Shown piece after piece: positions 56,499-64,000 of a DNA stretch of 64,000 nucleotides; position 1 is the first letter of the stretch; each line of letters starts with the position of its first letter. The notes beneath the pieces are model-generated. The model did not search any database. It saw only the letters and a list, made by a program, of their open reading frames with translations, and was not told the origin of the DNA. The stretch is taken from the NCBI RefSeq assembly GCF_000445105.1, contig NZ_ATDP01000089.1, positions 104,233 through 168,232 on the forward strand, in the 5' to 3' direction. Made by a program: the position numbers and the translations under genes. This DNA comes from Sphingobium lactosutens DS20 (GTDB lineage: Bacteria > Pseudomonadota > Alphaproteobacteria > Sphingomonadales > Sphingomonadaceae).

Positions 56499-57470
56499 TC
56501 AGCCGTGGAGGAAGATCAGCCGATCGGTGAGCCGCGTCGAGCGGATGCCAAGGGTGCGCTGGAGAGTATCCACCGCGCTCACCGGATCATCGGTACTGAA
56601 GCCACCGCTTACCCGACGCGCCCGAAGGTCCGAGCCCAGCACCCGCATATAGCCGGGGTGATAGCGGTTCAACTCGGCCACGACCTCGCCGAGCGGCCGA
56701 TCAACGAATACCAGCGTGCCGTGCGTCCAGGCCGCGATTGCGATGGCATCGACGCCATGCGCCGGCTCGATACCGCTTGGACCGTAGCGTGTCGCTTCGC
56801 CCTCGGGAACGACGCGGCTGCCTTCCGGTGGCGCGGGCCAAGCGACGCGAACACGATGCTCTGTCACCGTCACTTGCGTTTCGTCGCCTTCGCGGCGGAC
56901 GATGAAGCGCGTGCCCAAAGCCGTCGTCGATCCGCCGCCCGCCTCGACCGTAAAGGGGCGGCCCCGATCGGGCGCGACTGTGAAAGCGGCTTCGCCCTTG
57001 AGCAAGCGAATGACACGGCGGTTGCCGCTGTAGTCGATCGCGATCGCGCTGTCGGTATTGAGCTGGACGACCGATCCGTCGCTAAGTGGAATGGTGCGCC
57101 GCTCGCCAGTCGCAGTCATGGCATCGGCGCGCAGCCGGGTCGGCCAATCATCCGCAGCACCGATCACGATGAGGGCGAGGCTCGCCGCCAACGCCGGCCC
57201 CATCCAACGTAGTGAGCGCCTTGGCCGTGGTTTCGGACGTGAGGCTGCGATGCCATAACGGTCGCGCAGCGCAGACTTGACCTGCCTGCCGCTCATAGCC
57301 CGCCAATAAGATTCTACCTGGGCGAAAGCGCTGGCGTGACGGGGGTCGGCCGCGAGCCATTCCGCCAGCTCGTCCTCATCGGCGTCCGTCATAGTGCCGG
57401 CGTCACGCGCCGTCACCCAGCGCGAGGCCGCGTCTCTGAGTTCCTTCGATATGGGTTGATCCGCTGCCAA
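56499..57470 (-). CDS. fecR: FecR-family anti-sigma factor / sigma regulator
   Basis: This 323-residue protein has an N-terminal DUF4880 domain (DEDELAEWLAADPRHASAFAQV), one transmembrane helix at about residues 90-110, and the periplasmic FecR domain (RRTIPLSDGSVVQLNTDSAI). It relays the receptor signal to the ECF sigma factor. The start is TTG 57470 with GGGGAGG 6 bp before it. It lies 104 bp after the sigma gene. Confidence 0.9.
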   Translation of the reverse strand: MAADQPISKELRDAASRWVTARDAGTMTDADEDELAEWLAADPRHASAFAQVESYWRAMSGRQVKSALRDRYGIAASRPKPRPRRSLRWMGPALAASLALIVIGAADDWPTRLRADAMTATGERRTIPLSDGSVVQLNTDSAIAIDYSGNRRVIRLLKGEAAFTVAPDRGRPFTVEAGGGSTTALGTRFIVRREGDETQVTVTEHRVRVAWPAPPEGSRVVPEGEATRYGPSGIEPAHGVDAIAIAAWTHGTLVFVDRPLGEVVAELNRYHPGYMRVLGSDLRARRVSGGFSTDDPVSAVDTLQRTLGIRSTRLTDRLIFLHG

Positions 57471-57574
57471 GTCTTGCCTCCCCTGTCACACAGCCAAGCG
57501 TGACAGCACGAGCCATTCATAGACTATGACGTTTGGAAATGGCCCATGTAGACGTGACCACCGTGAAATATCGA

Positions 57575-58087
57575 TCATTCGTCGGTTTCTTGAATCCGCG
57601 CCAACAGATGCCGGAGCGCATTGTCCATGTGGCGCGCGACCATGCTCCGGGTGATGCCGAGGCGTCGCGAGATCTCATTCACCGGCAATTCCTCGAACTT
57701 GCGCATTAAAAACACTTGGCGACAGCGCGGCGTTAGCTCCTCGACGCCCGCCAGCAGCCGCTCAAGCTGTTCGCGATCAAGCATCTGGCGATCCGCCAGC
57801 GGCGCTTCGCATGCCACGTCCGGCACGGGGGCGATCACATCGAATAGGGCATAATTGCGCTTTTCCGCGCGCAGCCAGTCCATTGCGAGATTGGTGGCGA
57901 GCCGATGGAGGAAAGCACGCTTGTTCAGGATTGGTGGATCATCCTCGACCCGTTGGACCTTGAAATAAAGGTTCTGAGTCAAGTCTTCAGCCGCCGGCTC
58001 GCTGCCGAGCAACCGCGCGAGCCGGCGCACGAGCGAAGGGCGCTCGGCGATCAGCATTCGGGACAGGGCAACGGCGTTCGACGACAT
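57575..58087 (-). CDS. fecI: ECF RNA polymerase sigma factor, FecI-like
   Basis: This 170-residue protein has sigma region 2 (AAEDLTQNLYFKVQRVEDDP, TNLAMDWLRAEKR) and region 4 (LTPRCRQVFLMRKFEELPVNE, ISRRLGITRSMVARHM). It directs transcription of the receptor operon when FecR is triggered by a loaded receptor. A Fur-box-like dyad sits 21-37 bp before its ATG. Confidence 0.92.
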   Translation of the reverse strand: MSSNAVALSRMLIAERPSLVRRLARLLGSEPAAEDLTQNLYFKVQRVEDDPPILNKRAFLHRLATNLAMDWLRAEKRNYALFDVIAPVPDVACEAPLADRQMLDREQLERLLAGVEELTPRCRQVFLMRKFEELPVNEISRRLGITRSMVARHMDNALRHLLARIQETDE

Positions 58088-58107
58088 TGCTGCACAGCCT
58101 TAACAAA

Positions 58108-58124
58108 TTGCGAATTACTCGCAA
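58108..58124. promoter_or_regulatory. Fur-box-like dyad before fecI
   Basis: TTGCGAATTACTCGCAA has perfect 6-bp arms and matches a 7-1-7 Fur pattern in 6 of 7 pairs. Iron-replete repression of fecI would keep the whole locus off. Confidence 0.6.
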
Positions 58125-58138
58125 TAAAAAAGCGATCG

Positions 58139-58390
58139 ATGTTTGCGGCCCTTCTATGGCCGAGATGGATTTATATTCGTCAAAATCACCGAGACGTCGC
58201 GCGCGCATGTAAGAGAGCATATGCCACTGACCTGTCGGTATACCGTCAGTCGCTCGAAGCCTTGCTCGACATGATGCAGAAGGGCGTCTCGGCCGAAATT
58301 GGTCGTGAATACGCCTTGGCTGACGCCGCACAGGCCCAATCGGATCTGGAGGCGGGCCGCACGACTGGAAGCCTGTTGCTGATGCCCTGA
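58139..58390 (+). pseudogene. zinc-type quinone oxidoreductase, 3' fragment
   Basis: The frame ends SAEIGREYALADAAQAQSDL then EAGRTTGSLLLMP, the C-terminal signature of NADPH:quinone oxidoreductases of the MDR family. Nothing of the N-terminal 250 residues is present. The fragment ends 23 bp before the opposing LysR stop. Confidence 0.6.
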
Positions 58391-58413
58391 TGCGACGGTC
58401 ACGCTCGCTGACG

Positions 58414-59307
58414 CTAGGCCCGGCGATCGGTGTCCCTCAGCAGGAAATCCCGCACATAGACGACACGGGGATGGCGCAGTGCAGGCTTGTTCCAGGCGAG
58501 ATAGAGCGTGTTTTCCGGTATCCCGCCCGGCGTCGACAGCACGGCGAGCTGGCCCGCCGTGACCGCATCCGCGCAGAGATAGTCGGGAAGCATCGTCCAG
58601 CCCGCACCGGCCTTCGCCATCTCCAGCAGAAGGCGCAAGTCTGGCGCGGTCGCAACGGCCTGCATGTCGGGGGTTTTGTCGAATATCCGCTCGAAGAACT
58701 CGCGCACCAACGGCAGGGTCTCGCCATAGGCGATGCACGGCAGGCCGCATAGAAAGTCGGCCGTCACGCTCCTGGCCTTCGCCCGCTCGGCGAGACCCGG
58801 AGCCGCCACCGGCAGCAAGCGTTCGCGCCCCAATTCCGCGAACCCATGCGCTTTGCCTTCGGGCGGTGAAGCGGTGACGGCCAGATCGGCATGGCCTTCA
58901 TCGAGCGCGGCATAGATGCGCGCGCGATCCCCGGTCTGGATGCGCAGCCGCAAGCCTTCGGACGTCAGAGGCGCGAGCCTGGGCGCAATCCGCAGCGACA
59001 GATATTCGACCGGGCCGACGATATGCACCGTGCCGCTCAGGCGGTAAGAGCGCGCCTGCGCCGCGCCCATGGTCGCCTCGATCCCATCGAGATGGGCTGC
59101 GACCGAACGCGCAAGATCCTCGGCCGCCGGCGTCGGGGCGACGCCGCGCGCTTGCCGGACAAACAGCGGCTTGCCCAACATCGTTTCCAGCGCCGCGATA
59201 TGTGCCGAGGCGGCCGGCTGGGTAATGCCGAGCCGCTGCGCCGCCCGCGTCAGCGAACCAGCGCGATAGGCGTCAAGAAATGTGCGCAGGTAGATGAGGT
59301 GGTTCAT
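58414..59307 (-). CDS. LysR-family transcriptional regulator
   Basis: This 297-residue protein has a LysR helix-turn-helix (GSLTRAAQRLGITQPAASAH, about residues 17-36) and a substrate-binding effector domain. ATG 59307 gives the usual N-terminus MNHLIYLRTF. The longer frame from 59400 is less likely. It is flanked by a quinone oxidoreductase fragment and a PfpI-type fragment, which may have been its targets. Confidence 0.87.
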   Translation of the reverse strand: MNHLIYLRTFLDAYRAGSLTRAAQRLGITQPAASAHIAALETMLGKPLFVRQARGVAPTPAAEDLARSVAAHLDGIEATMGAAQARSYRLSGTVHIVGPVEYLSLRIAPRLAPLTSEGLRLRIQTGDRARIYAALDEGHADLAVTASPPEGKAHGFAELGRERLLPVAAPGLAERAKARSVTADFLCGLPCIAYGETLPLVREFFERIFDKTPDMQAVATAPDLRLLLEMAKAGAGWTMLPDYLCADAVTAGQLAVLSTPGGIPENTLYLAWNKPALRHPRVVYVRDFLLRDTDRRA

Positions 59308-59411
59308 GCTCGACAAGCCATAGGAATATCTATGGCTGATAGCATAAGGAACGATTTCTGTCATGGCTTTGGATCGGGCAGGCTCACGCGACCCATTCAA
59401 GGAGCGGCCCC

Positions 59412-59555
59412 ATGACCGAACTTATTTCCCAGATCAAAATCCTGTTCATCCTCACCTCCGCCAGCACCATGGGCGTCAGCGACAAGCCGACCGGCCTCTG
59501 GTTCGAGGAACTGGCGACGCCTTATTATGCGTTCCTCGACAACGGTGCGTCGGTA
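59412..59555 (+). pseudogene. PfpI/DJ-1-type glutamine amidotransferase-like N-terminal fragment
   Basis: The frame reads LFILTSASTMG, then KPTGLWFEELATPYYAFLDN, the start of ThiJ/PfpI proteins. Homology stops about 48 codons in, at the junction with the EAL sequence. The cysteine nucleophile region is lost. Confidence 0.65.
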
Positions 59556-60043
59556 AGGGTAGGCTCGCGCCAACCGTACTGGAAGCGCTGGTGAGTTCCG
59601 GCCTCGTTCTAGATCGACTGGAAATCGAAGTTACCGAGACCGCGCTGCTCAACGAGGAACACGACGCCATCGGCGATCTGCGCCGGCTTCGCGACATGGG
59701 TGTGAGGGTGGCGCTCGACGATTTCGGAACCGGATATTCCTCACTGGCCCATCTGCGCGCCTTCCCATTCGACAAGATCAAGATCGATGGCTCTTTCGTT
59801 AAAGACGCAGTCGAGCGTCCGGATTGCGCCGCTGTGGTCAGGGCTATCGCCGACCTCGGAAAGAGCCTTGGCGTGACCACTGTCGCAGAAGGCGTCGAAA
59901 CCCAAGCTCACTTCGATCGGGTGAAAAAGGAAGGATGTATTGAAGTGCAGGGCTATTTCTTCAGCCGCCCAATGCCAAGCGAGAATGATGCGGCAATCGT
60001 TACCGAACTGAACAATAAGAGAACAAGGGTTGCAAGACCATGA
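59556..60043 (+). pseudogene. EAL-domain (c-di-GMP phosphodiesterase) C-terminal fragment
   Basis: Sequence from about 59556 encodes the second half of an EAL domain: RLEIEVTETALL, LDDFGTGYSSLAHLRAFPFD, IKIDGSFV, TVAEGVET and QGYFFSRPM. The EAL motif itself and all upstream domains are missing. The frame is fused by recombination to a PfpI gene start in another frame. No activity is expected. Confidence 0.78.
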
Positions 60044-60472
60044 CCACATGAGTGCGCCGAAGGCAGCCAATCACACCACGACGGCAAAACACCATCCAAA
60101 TATGGCTTCGAACCAGTGACCGTATCGATGGCTGCCCGCCGTCGATACGCGGTCGTGCTCACGTAAAAGGCTATTGGGACTGAAAGGCCGATCGTGCTGG
60201 GATATCGTACCGCTAAATGAGAACCTGCAGCAAAAGTTGGCTTCGGTAGCTGCGCATCCCCGCAACCACCGGAACCGACATTTGGGGCGAATGTCGGCCT
60301 CGGTTTAACCCAGTCCCCGCAACCAACATCAATCACAACGATACCGCCAACGCCCAGCGCTGGCGGCTTTCCTGCGTCTACCGCCCCCCGCCTGTGAAGC
60401 TTGGGCAAGGCGCCTGGCTCCCATCATCACGTCATCTTCCCGGGCCGACATGGATTGTCGTTGGGGGATGTT
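60044..60472. other. about 430 bp with no recognisable gene
   Basis: Open frames here are short and match no family. The stretch lies between the EAL fragment and an IS3 remnant and is probably IS or recombination debris. Confidence 0.4.
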
Positions 60473-60735
60473 TTTTTAAGATGTCGCGCTCCACCTTTAG
60501 CTTGGCCGCTTCGCGACGCAGACGATCGATCTCCAACTGTTCCGGCTTCATATGCTCAGGCCTGGCAAATGCGTCCCCTATATCGTTAGCGAACTCCTTC
60601 ACCTACTTGCGCAGCCTGTTCTCGTGCACAGCCGAATCGCGAGAGGCCTCGAAGACTGCGACACAAAGCCCGCGCACCAACCTTGCCGCCTCAGGCTTGA
60701 ACTCGCGGCTGAACTTCTTTCATTACATCGTGGAC
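60473..60735 (-). pseudogene. IS3-family OrfA remnant
   Basis: The minus strand reads REFKPEAARLVR, VHENRLRK, then a TAG where the family has tryptophan of LRKWVKEFA. It continues VKEFANDIG and MKPEQLEIDRLRREAAKLKV with ERDILKK. A run of seven A (minus strand) follows, where IS3 elements shift frame into OrfB. OrfB is absent. Confidence 0.7.
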
Positions 60736-60816
60736 CTCCGATAGGTGGACCCATTCTATCTCGGTATCCACCAAATCGCCCCGTCATTACCCGCAGGCGG
60801 ATGCAATAGCGCAAGT

Positions 60817-61080
60817 ACCAGAACCGGCTTCATCGACGAGACCTGGGCCAAGACCGACATGACTCGCACACATGGCCGCGCCCTGCGCGCTCGACGCGCC
60901 GATCAACGGCCTGCTCTTTCTCGCCTATGTCGAGCAGTTCCCCTCGCACCCATGCTGGCTGCCGGCGACGTTATCATCATGGACAATCTGGGTAGCTACA
61001 AAGGCCAGGCCATCCGCAATTGCCGGACCGGGCTTCTGTTCCTTCCGCCATATAGCCCCGACTTCAACCCGATCGATTAG
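60817..61080 (+). pseudogene. IS630-family transposase C-terminal remnant
   Basis: The pieces are TGFIDETWAKTDMTRTHGRA, a shifted INGLLFLAYVEQF, then DVIIMDNLGSYKGQAIR and LLFLPPYSPDFNPID, the DDE core of IS630/Tc1-type transposases. Internal deletions and frameshifts separate the pieces. Confidence 0.75.
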
Positions 61081-61214
61081 AGCAATTCACATTGACGGTT
61101 GATATCCAGCGGCCTGGAAGAAGGCGGCACATTCGCAGGGCGGGAAGTGATCAAGCAGTTCGCCGATGCGCTGGACAAGAGCATCGACGGTTCTGGCTGG
61201 CTGCTGGCGCAGAA

Positions 61215-61406
61215 GCGCCCGGCATCGCCGGTCAGCCGCCGCCGAATCCGCGCCTTGTAGACATAGGCCACGCTGACCTTGAAGAGCGCTGCTGCCTCGC
61301 GAACCGGCAGCACGCCGTCCACCGCCGCCAGCACCCGATCACGCAAATCCTGCGAGTAACTCTGCCCAGATCGCCCACCCATCGCTGCCTCCGTTGTGAC
61401 GGACAA
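61215..61406 (-). pseudogene. IS630-family transposase N-terminal fragment, opposite strand
   Basis: The minus strand reads GGRSGQSYSQDLRDRVLAAV then LPVREAAALFKVSVAYVYKA and RIRRRLTG, the helix-turn-helix start of IS630-type transposases. It is inverted with respect to the C-terminal part at 60817-61080. The rest is lost. Confidence 0.68.
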
Positions 61407-61568
61407 CTATGAATCACACGATCAGCAAAAAAATCCCTCGCGATTACGCCCATCGTGAACCCGCTCTAGGGCTTCGCCAGACTCGAGACACTCCTGCGAA
61501 AGGCCAACGTGTTGATTTCCACTGAGAAGTGACCCGGGTTTTCCATCGAGAAGTGACCCGTCTGCGGA

Positions 61569-62375
61569 TTATGTTTCGGGTGTCACGGGTGGGTCAACCC
61601 GTGGTTTTCTCTTTTGGGTTCTGGCCTGCTTGGCAGAGCTGTTTTTGAAGCGGAAGCTATCGTTGCCGGTCTCCAGGATGTGGCAGTGATGGGTAAGCCG
61701 ATCGAGGAGCGCCGTGGTCATTTTGGCGTCGCCGAACACGGTGGCCCATTCGCTGAAGCTCAGGTTTGTGGTGATGATGACGCTGGTGCGCTCGTAGAGT
61801 TTGCTCAGCAGGTGGAAGAGCAGCGCGCCACCTGAAGCACTGAACGGCAGATATCCAAGCTCATCCAGGATAACGAGATCGGAGTGCAGGAGGCGATTGG
61901 CGATCTGACCGGCCTTGCCCTGTGCTTTTTCCTGCTCGAGCGCATTGACCAGTTCGACCGTCGAGAAGAAGCGGACGCGCTTTCGATGATGTTCGATGGC
62001 CTGGATGCCCAGCGCCGTTGCCACATGGCTCTTGCCGGTGCCAGGACCGCCGACCAGCACGATATTGTCGGCGATGTCGATGAAGTCGCAGCGATGCAAC
62101 TGACGCACCAGAGCTTCATTGACCTCGCTACTGGTAAAGTCGAAGCCGGCCAGATCGCGATAGACAGGGAAGCGCGCGATCTTGAGCTGATAGGCCACAG
62201 ACCGAACCTCCCGTTCTGCTGTCTCGGCTTTGAGTAACTGGGAGAGGATCGGGATGGCGGCTTCGAACGCTGGAGATCCCTGTTCCATGAGATCGGTGAC
62301 GGCCTGCGCCATGCCATGCATCTTGAGGCTGCGGAGCATGACGACGATGGCGCCGCTGGCAGGGTCATGACGCAT
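61569..62375 (-). CDS. istB: IstB ATPase helper of IS21
   Basis: This 268-residue AAA+ protein is similar to DnaC. Its Walker A is GGPGTGKSH, and Walker B is [14 protein letters not shown] 62375 overlaps the istA stop by 11 bp, the usual IS21 arrangement. It stimulates IstA and helps select target DNA. Confidence 0.93.
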   Translation of the reverse strand: MRHDPASGAIVVMLRSLKMHGMAQAVTDLMEQGSPAFEAAIPILSQLLKAETAEREVRSVAYQLKIARFPVYRDLAGFDFTSSEVNEALVRQLHRCDFIDIADNIVLVGGPGTGKSHVATALGIQAIEHHRKRVRFFSTVELVNALEQEKAQGKAGQIANRLLHSDLVILDELGYLPFSASGGALLFHLLSKLYERTSVIITTNLSFSEWATVFGDAKMTTALLDRLTHHCHILETGNDSFRFKNSSAKQARTQKRKPRVDPPVTPET

Positions 62376-63897
62376 GACGCTTCTCCTTGCGCAGATCATC
62401 ATAGCGTTCGACATTGGCCATCGGTTCGCTGACCAGCTTGAGCGCCTGGGGCGCCGTCACCGGCGGCGTGGAGATCGGTTTTCCGTCGACCAGCCTATAG
62501 AGCAGATTGAGGATATGGGTCTTGGTCGGAACGCCAGCCTCCAGCGCCATGGTGACCGCCGTCAGCACCAGTTGCTCATCATGATGAAGAACCAGCGCCA
62601 GTATTTCGACCATTTCCCTGTCGCCGCCGGGATTGCGCAACAGATGTCGCTGCAGACGCTGGAACGCATCGGGTAGCTCAAGGAAGGGCGCACCGTTGCG
62701 CAGGGCGCCGGGCTTGCGCTGCACGACCGCCAGATAATGGCGCCAGTCATAAACCGTATGACCTGGACCGTCGTGAGAGCGGTTGATGATGCGCTGATGT
62801 GCGCAGATTGGCTGCCCCTCGGCGACGACCTGGAAGCGATCAGGATAGACGCGCAGGCTGACAGTGCGATTGGCGAAAGAGGCCGGTACGCTGTAGCGAT
62901 TGCGCTCAAAGTGGATGAGGCACGTCGGCGATACCCGTTTGCGATATTCCACAAAACCATCGAAGGGCCTGCCCGCAACCATCAGACACTCAGATTCATC
63001 GGCCCAGGCATTGGCAACCGATCCGGGTTCGATCCCGTGAGGGATGTCCTCCCATAACGCCTTGCAGCGCTCCTCCAGCCACAGGTTCAGCGCATCAAGG
63101 CTTTCGACCTGCGGCGTGGGTTGCCACAGACGGTGCCGCGCATCCTGGACATTCTTCTCGACCTGCCCCTTTTCCCATCCCGCAGCCGGGTTACAGAACT
63201 CAGCTTCGAACAGATAGTGGCTGACCATCGTCAGGAAGCGTGCGTTGACGGTGCGTTCCTTGCCACGCCCGACCTTGTCGACGGCCGTGCGCATATTGTC
63301 ATAGATACCCCGGCGCGGCACGCCGCCCAGCACGCGGAAGGCGTGATTATGGGCGTCGAACAGCATCTCATGGGTTTGCAGCAGGTAGGCGCGCACGATG
63401 AATGCCCGGCTGTAACTGAGCTTGAAATGCGCGACCTGCAGCTTGGTCCGAACCCCGGCGATGATTGCCCAGTCCTCACTCCAATCAAACTGGAAAGCTT
63501 CCCCCGGCGCGAACGACAGGGGCACGAATGTCCCACGCCCGCCAATCTGTTGCTGGCGCCGATAATCTTCGCGCCAGTCCCGAGCAAAAGCGGCAACCCG
63601 GTTGTAGGATCCTTCATAACCCAGGCTCACCAAATCGGCGTGAAACTGCTTGATCGTGCGCTTCTGCTTGCGCGATCGGCCCATATCGCGCCGCAGCCAG
63701 GCCGCCAGATGCTCAGCAAATGGGTCCAGTTTGCTTGGTCGATCAGGCACCTTGAACCGCGGATCGATCGTCTCGGACCGCAAATATTTGCGGATCGTGT
63801 TGCGTGATAGTCCGGTGCGCCGCGCTATCTCCCGGATCGGTAGATGATCGCGAAAATGCCAGCGCCGGATAACGCTCAATAACGCCATGTCCAACAC
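62365..63897 (-). CDS. istA: IstA transposase of IS21
   Basis: This 510-residue protein has a helix-turn-helix near residues 20-45 ([20 protein letters not shown]) and an rve integrase core: D in [12 protein letters not shown] in [10 protein letters not shown], and E in [12 protein letters not shown]. The frame is complete. It cuts and joins the 30-bp ends. Confidence 0.94.
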   Translation of the reverse strand: MLDMALLSVIRRWHFRDHLPIREIARRTGLSRNTIRKYLRSETIDPRFKVPDRPSKLDPFAEHLAAWLRRDMGRSRKQKRTIKQFHADLVSLGYEGSYNRVAAFARDWREDYRRQQQIGGRGTFVPLSFAPGEAFQFDWSEDWAIIAGVRTKLQVAHFKLSYSRAFIVRAYLLQTHEMLFDAHNHAFRVLGGVPRRGIYDNMRTAVDKVGRGKERTVNARFLTMVSHYLFEAEFCNPAAGWEKGQVEKNVQDARHRLWQPTPQVESLDALNLWLEERCKALWEDIPHGIEPGSVANAWADESECLMVAGRPFDGFVEYRKRVSPTCLIHFERNRYSVPASFANRTVSLRVYPDRFQVVAEGQPICAHQRIINRSHDGPGHTVYDWRHYLAVVQRKPGALRNGAPFLELPDAFQRLQRHLLRNPGGDREMVEILALVLHHDEQLVLTAVTMALEAGVPTKTHILNLLYRLVDGKPISTPPVTAPQALKLVSEPMANVERYDDLRKEKRHAS

Positions 63898-64000
63898 TCC
63901 ATATACCCTCGCTTGTCAAAGCCAGGGACGAGTTCAACATGGGTCAATTCTCAGTGGAAATTTACGCCCTACCCGGGTCACTTCTCAGTGGAAATCAACA

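Larger units (their letters stand above)
61510..64000. mobile_element. complete IS21-type insertion sequence
   Basis: The 30-bp terminal inverted repeats at 61510-61539 and 63971-64000 are perfect. Internal, imperfect copies of the end repeat lie at about 61541-61560 and 63943-63960, as in IS21 ends. The element of 2491 bp holds istA and istB on the minus strand. The right terminus coincides with the last base of the window, so the target duplication cannot be checked. Confidence 0.92.

Overview
The window looks like accessory DNA from an alphaproteobacterium of the sphingomonad group (Sphingobium, Sphingomonas or Novosphingobium type). This is inferred from GC-rich coding sequence, the mix of Rieske oxygenases with a separate ferredoxin and reductase, NodT-type outer membrane factors, FecI/FecR/TonB receptor loci, a MobF relaxase and many insertion sequences. 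No rRNA, tRNA, CRISPR array or replication gene was seen. A plasmid or a plasmid-derived genomic island is plausible but not proven.

Region 1 (1-15.9 kb) is catabolic. An AraC regulator is divergent from a row of oxidoreductases: a phytoene-desaturase-like FAD enzyme, a 92-residue unknown protein, a zinc alcohol dehydrogenase, a coniferyl-type aldehyde dehydrogenase and an NDH-2, followed by a second MDR-family dehydrogenase and an opposing alpha/beta hydrolase. A LysR regulator is divergent from an apparent O-demethylation cluster: two VanA-like Rieske oxygenases, glutathione-independent formaldehyde dehydrogenase FdhA, a [2Fe-2S] ferredoxin and a ferredoxin reductase. The logic is demethylation of a methoxy- or N-methyl-aromatic, with the released formaldehyde oxidised by FdhA.

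Region 2 (16-33 kb) is efflux and envelope defence. A TetR gene is divergent from a tripartite RND pump. The same-strand run continues almost without gaps through two tandem TetR genes, a CsbD-like protein, an HdeD-like membrane protein, a second NDH-2 and an outer-membrane phospholipase A. It converges on an opposite-strand MarR, FUSC, DUF1656, HlyD and NodT operon that resembles the aromatic-acid exporter AaeXAB.

Region 3 (33-44 kb) is decaying. It holds recombinase and IS5 scraps, an intact SDR/TetR pair with repeated operator-like sites, a frameshifted cysteine-synthase-like gene, an M16 peptidase gene broken by a stop and a frameshift, an IS200/IS605-type element interrupted by an IS1182-type element with a 4-bp target duplication, a TonB receptor truncated at both ends, and fragments of IS256 and IS3 transposases.

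Region 4 (44-50.7 kb) is a compact conjugation/mobilisation module: an RHH protein, a TraD coupling protein, a MobF relaxase-helicase, a membrane-anchored Mrr-like nuclease and a VirB1-like lytic transglycosylase. No type IV secretion channel genes are in view.

Region 5 (51-58.1 kb) is a self-contained iron-siderophore locus: FecI sigma factor, FecR anti-sigma factor, TonB-dependent transducer, PepSY protein, small membrane protein and a dedicated TonB, with Fur-box-like palindromes before fecI and the receptor. Region 6 (58.1-64 kb) has a LysR gene between truncated genes, a PfpI/EAL junction, IS3 and IS630 remnants and a complete IS21-type element whose right end is the last base of the window.
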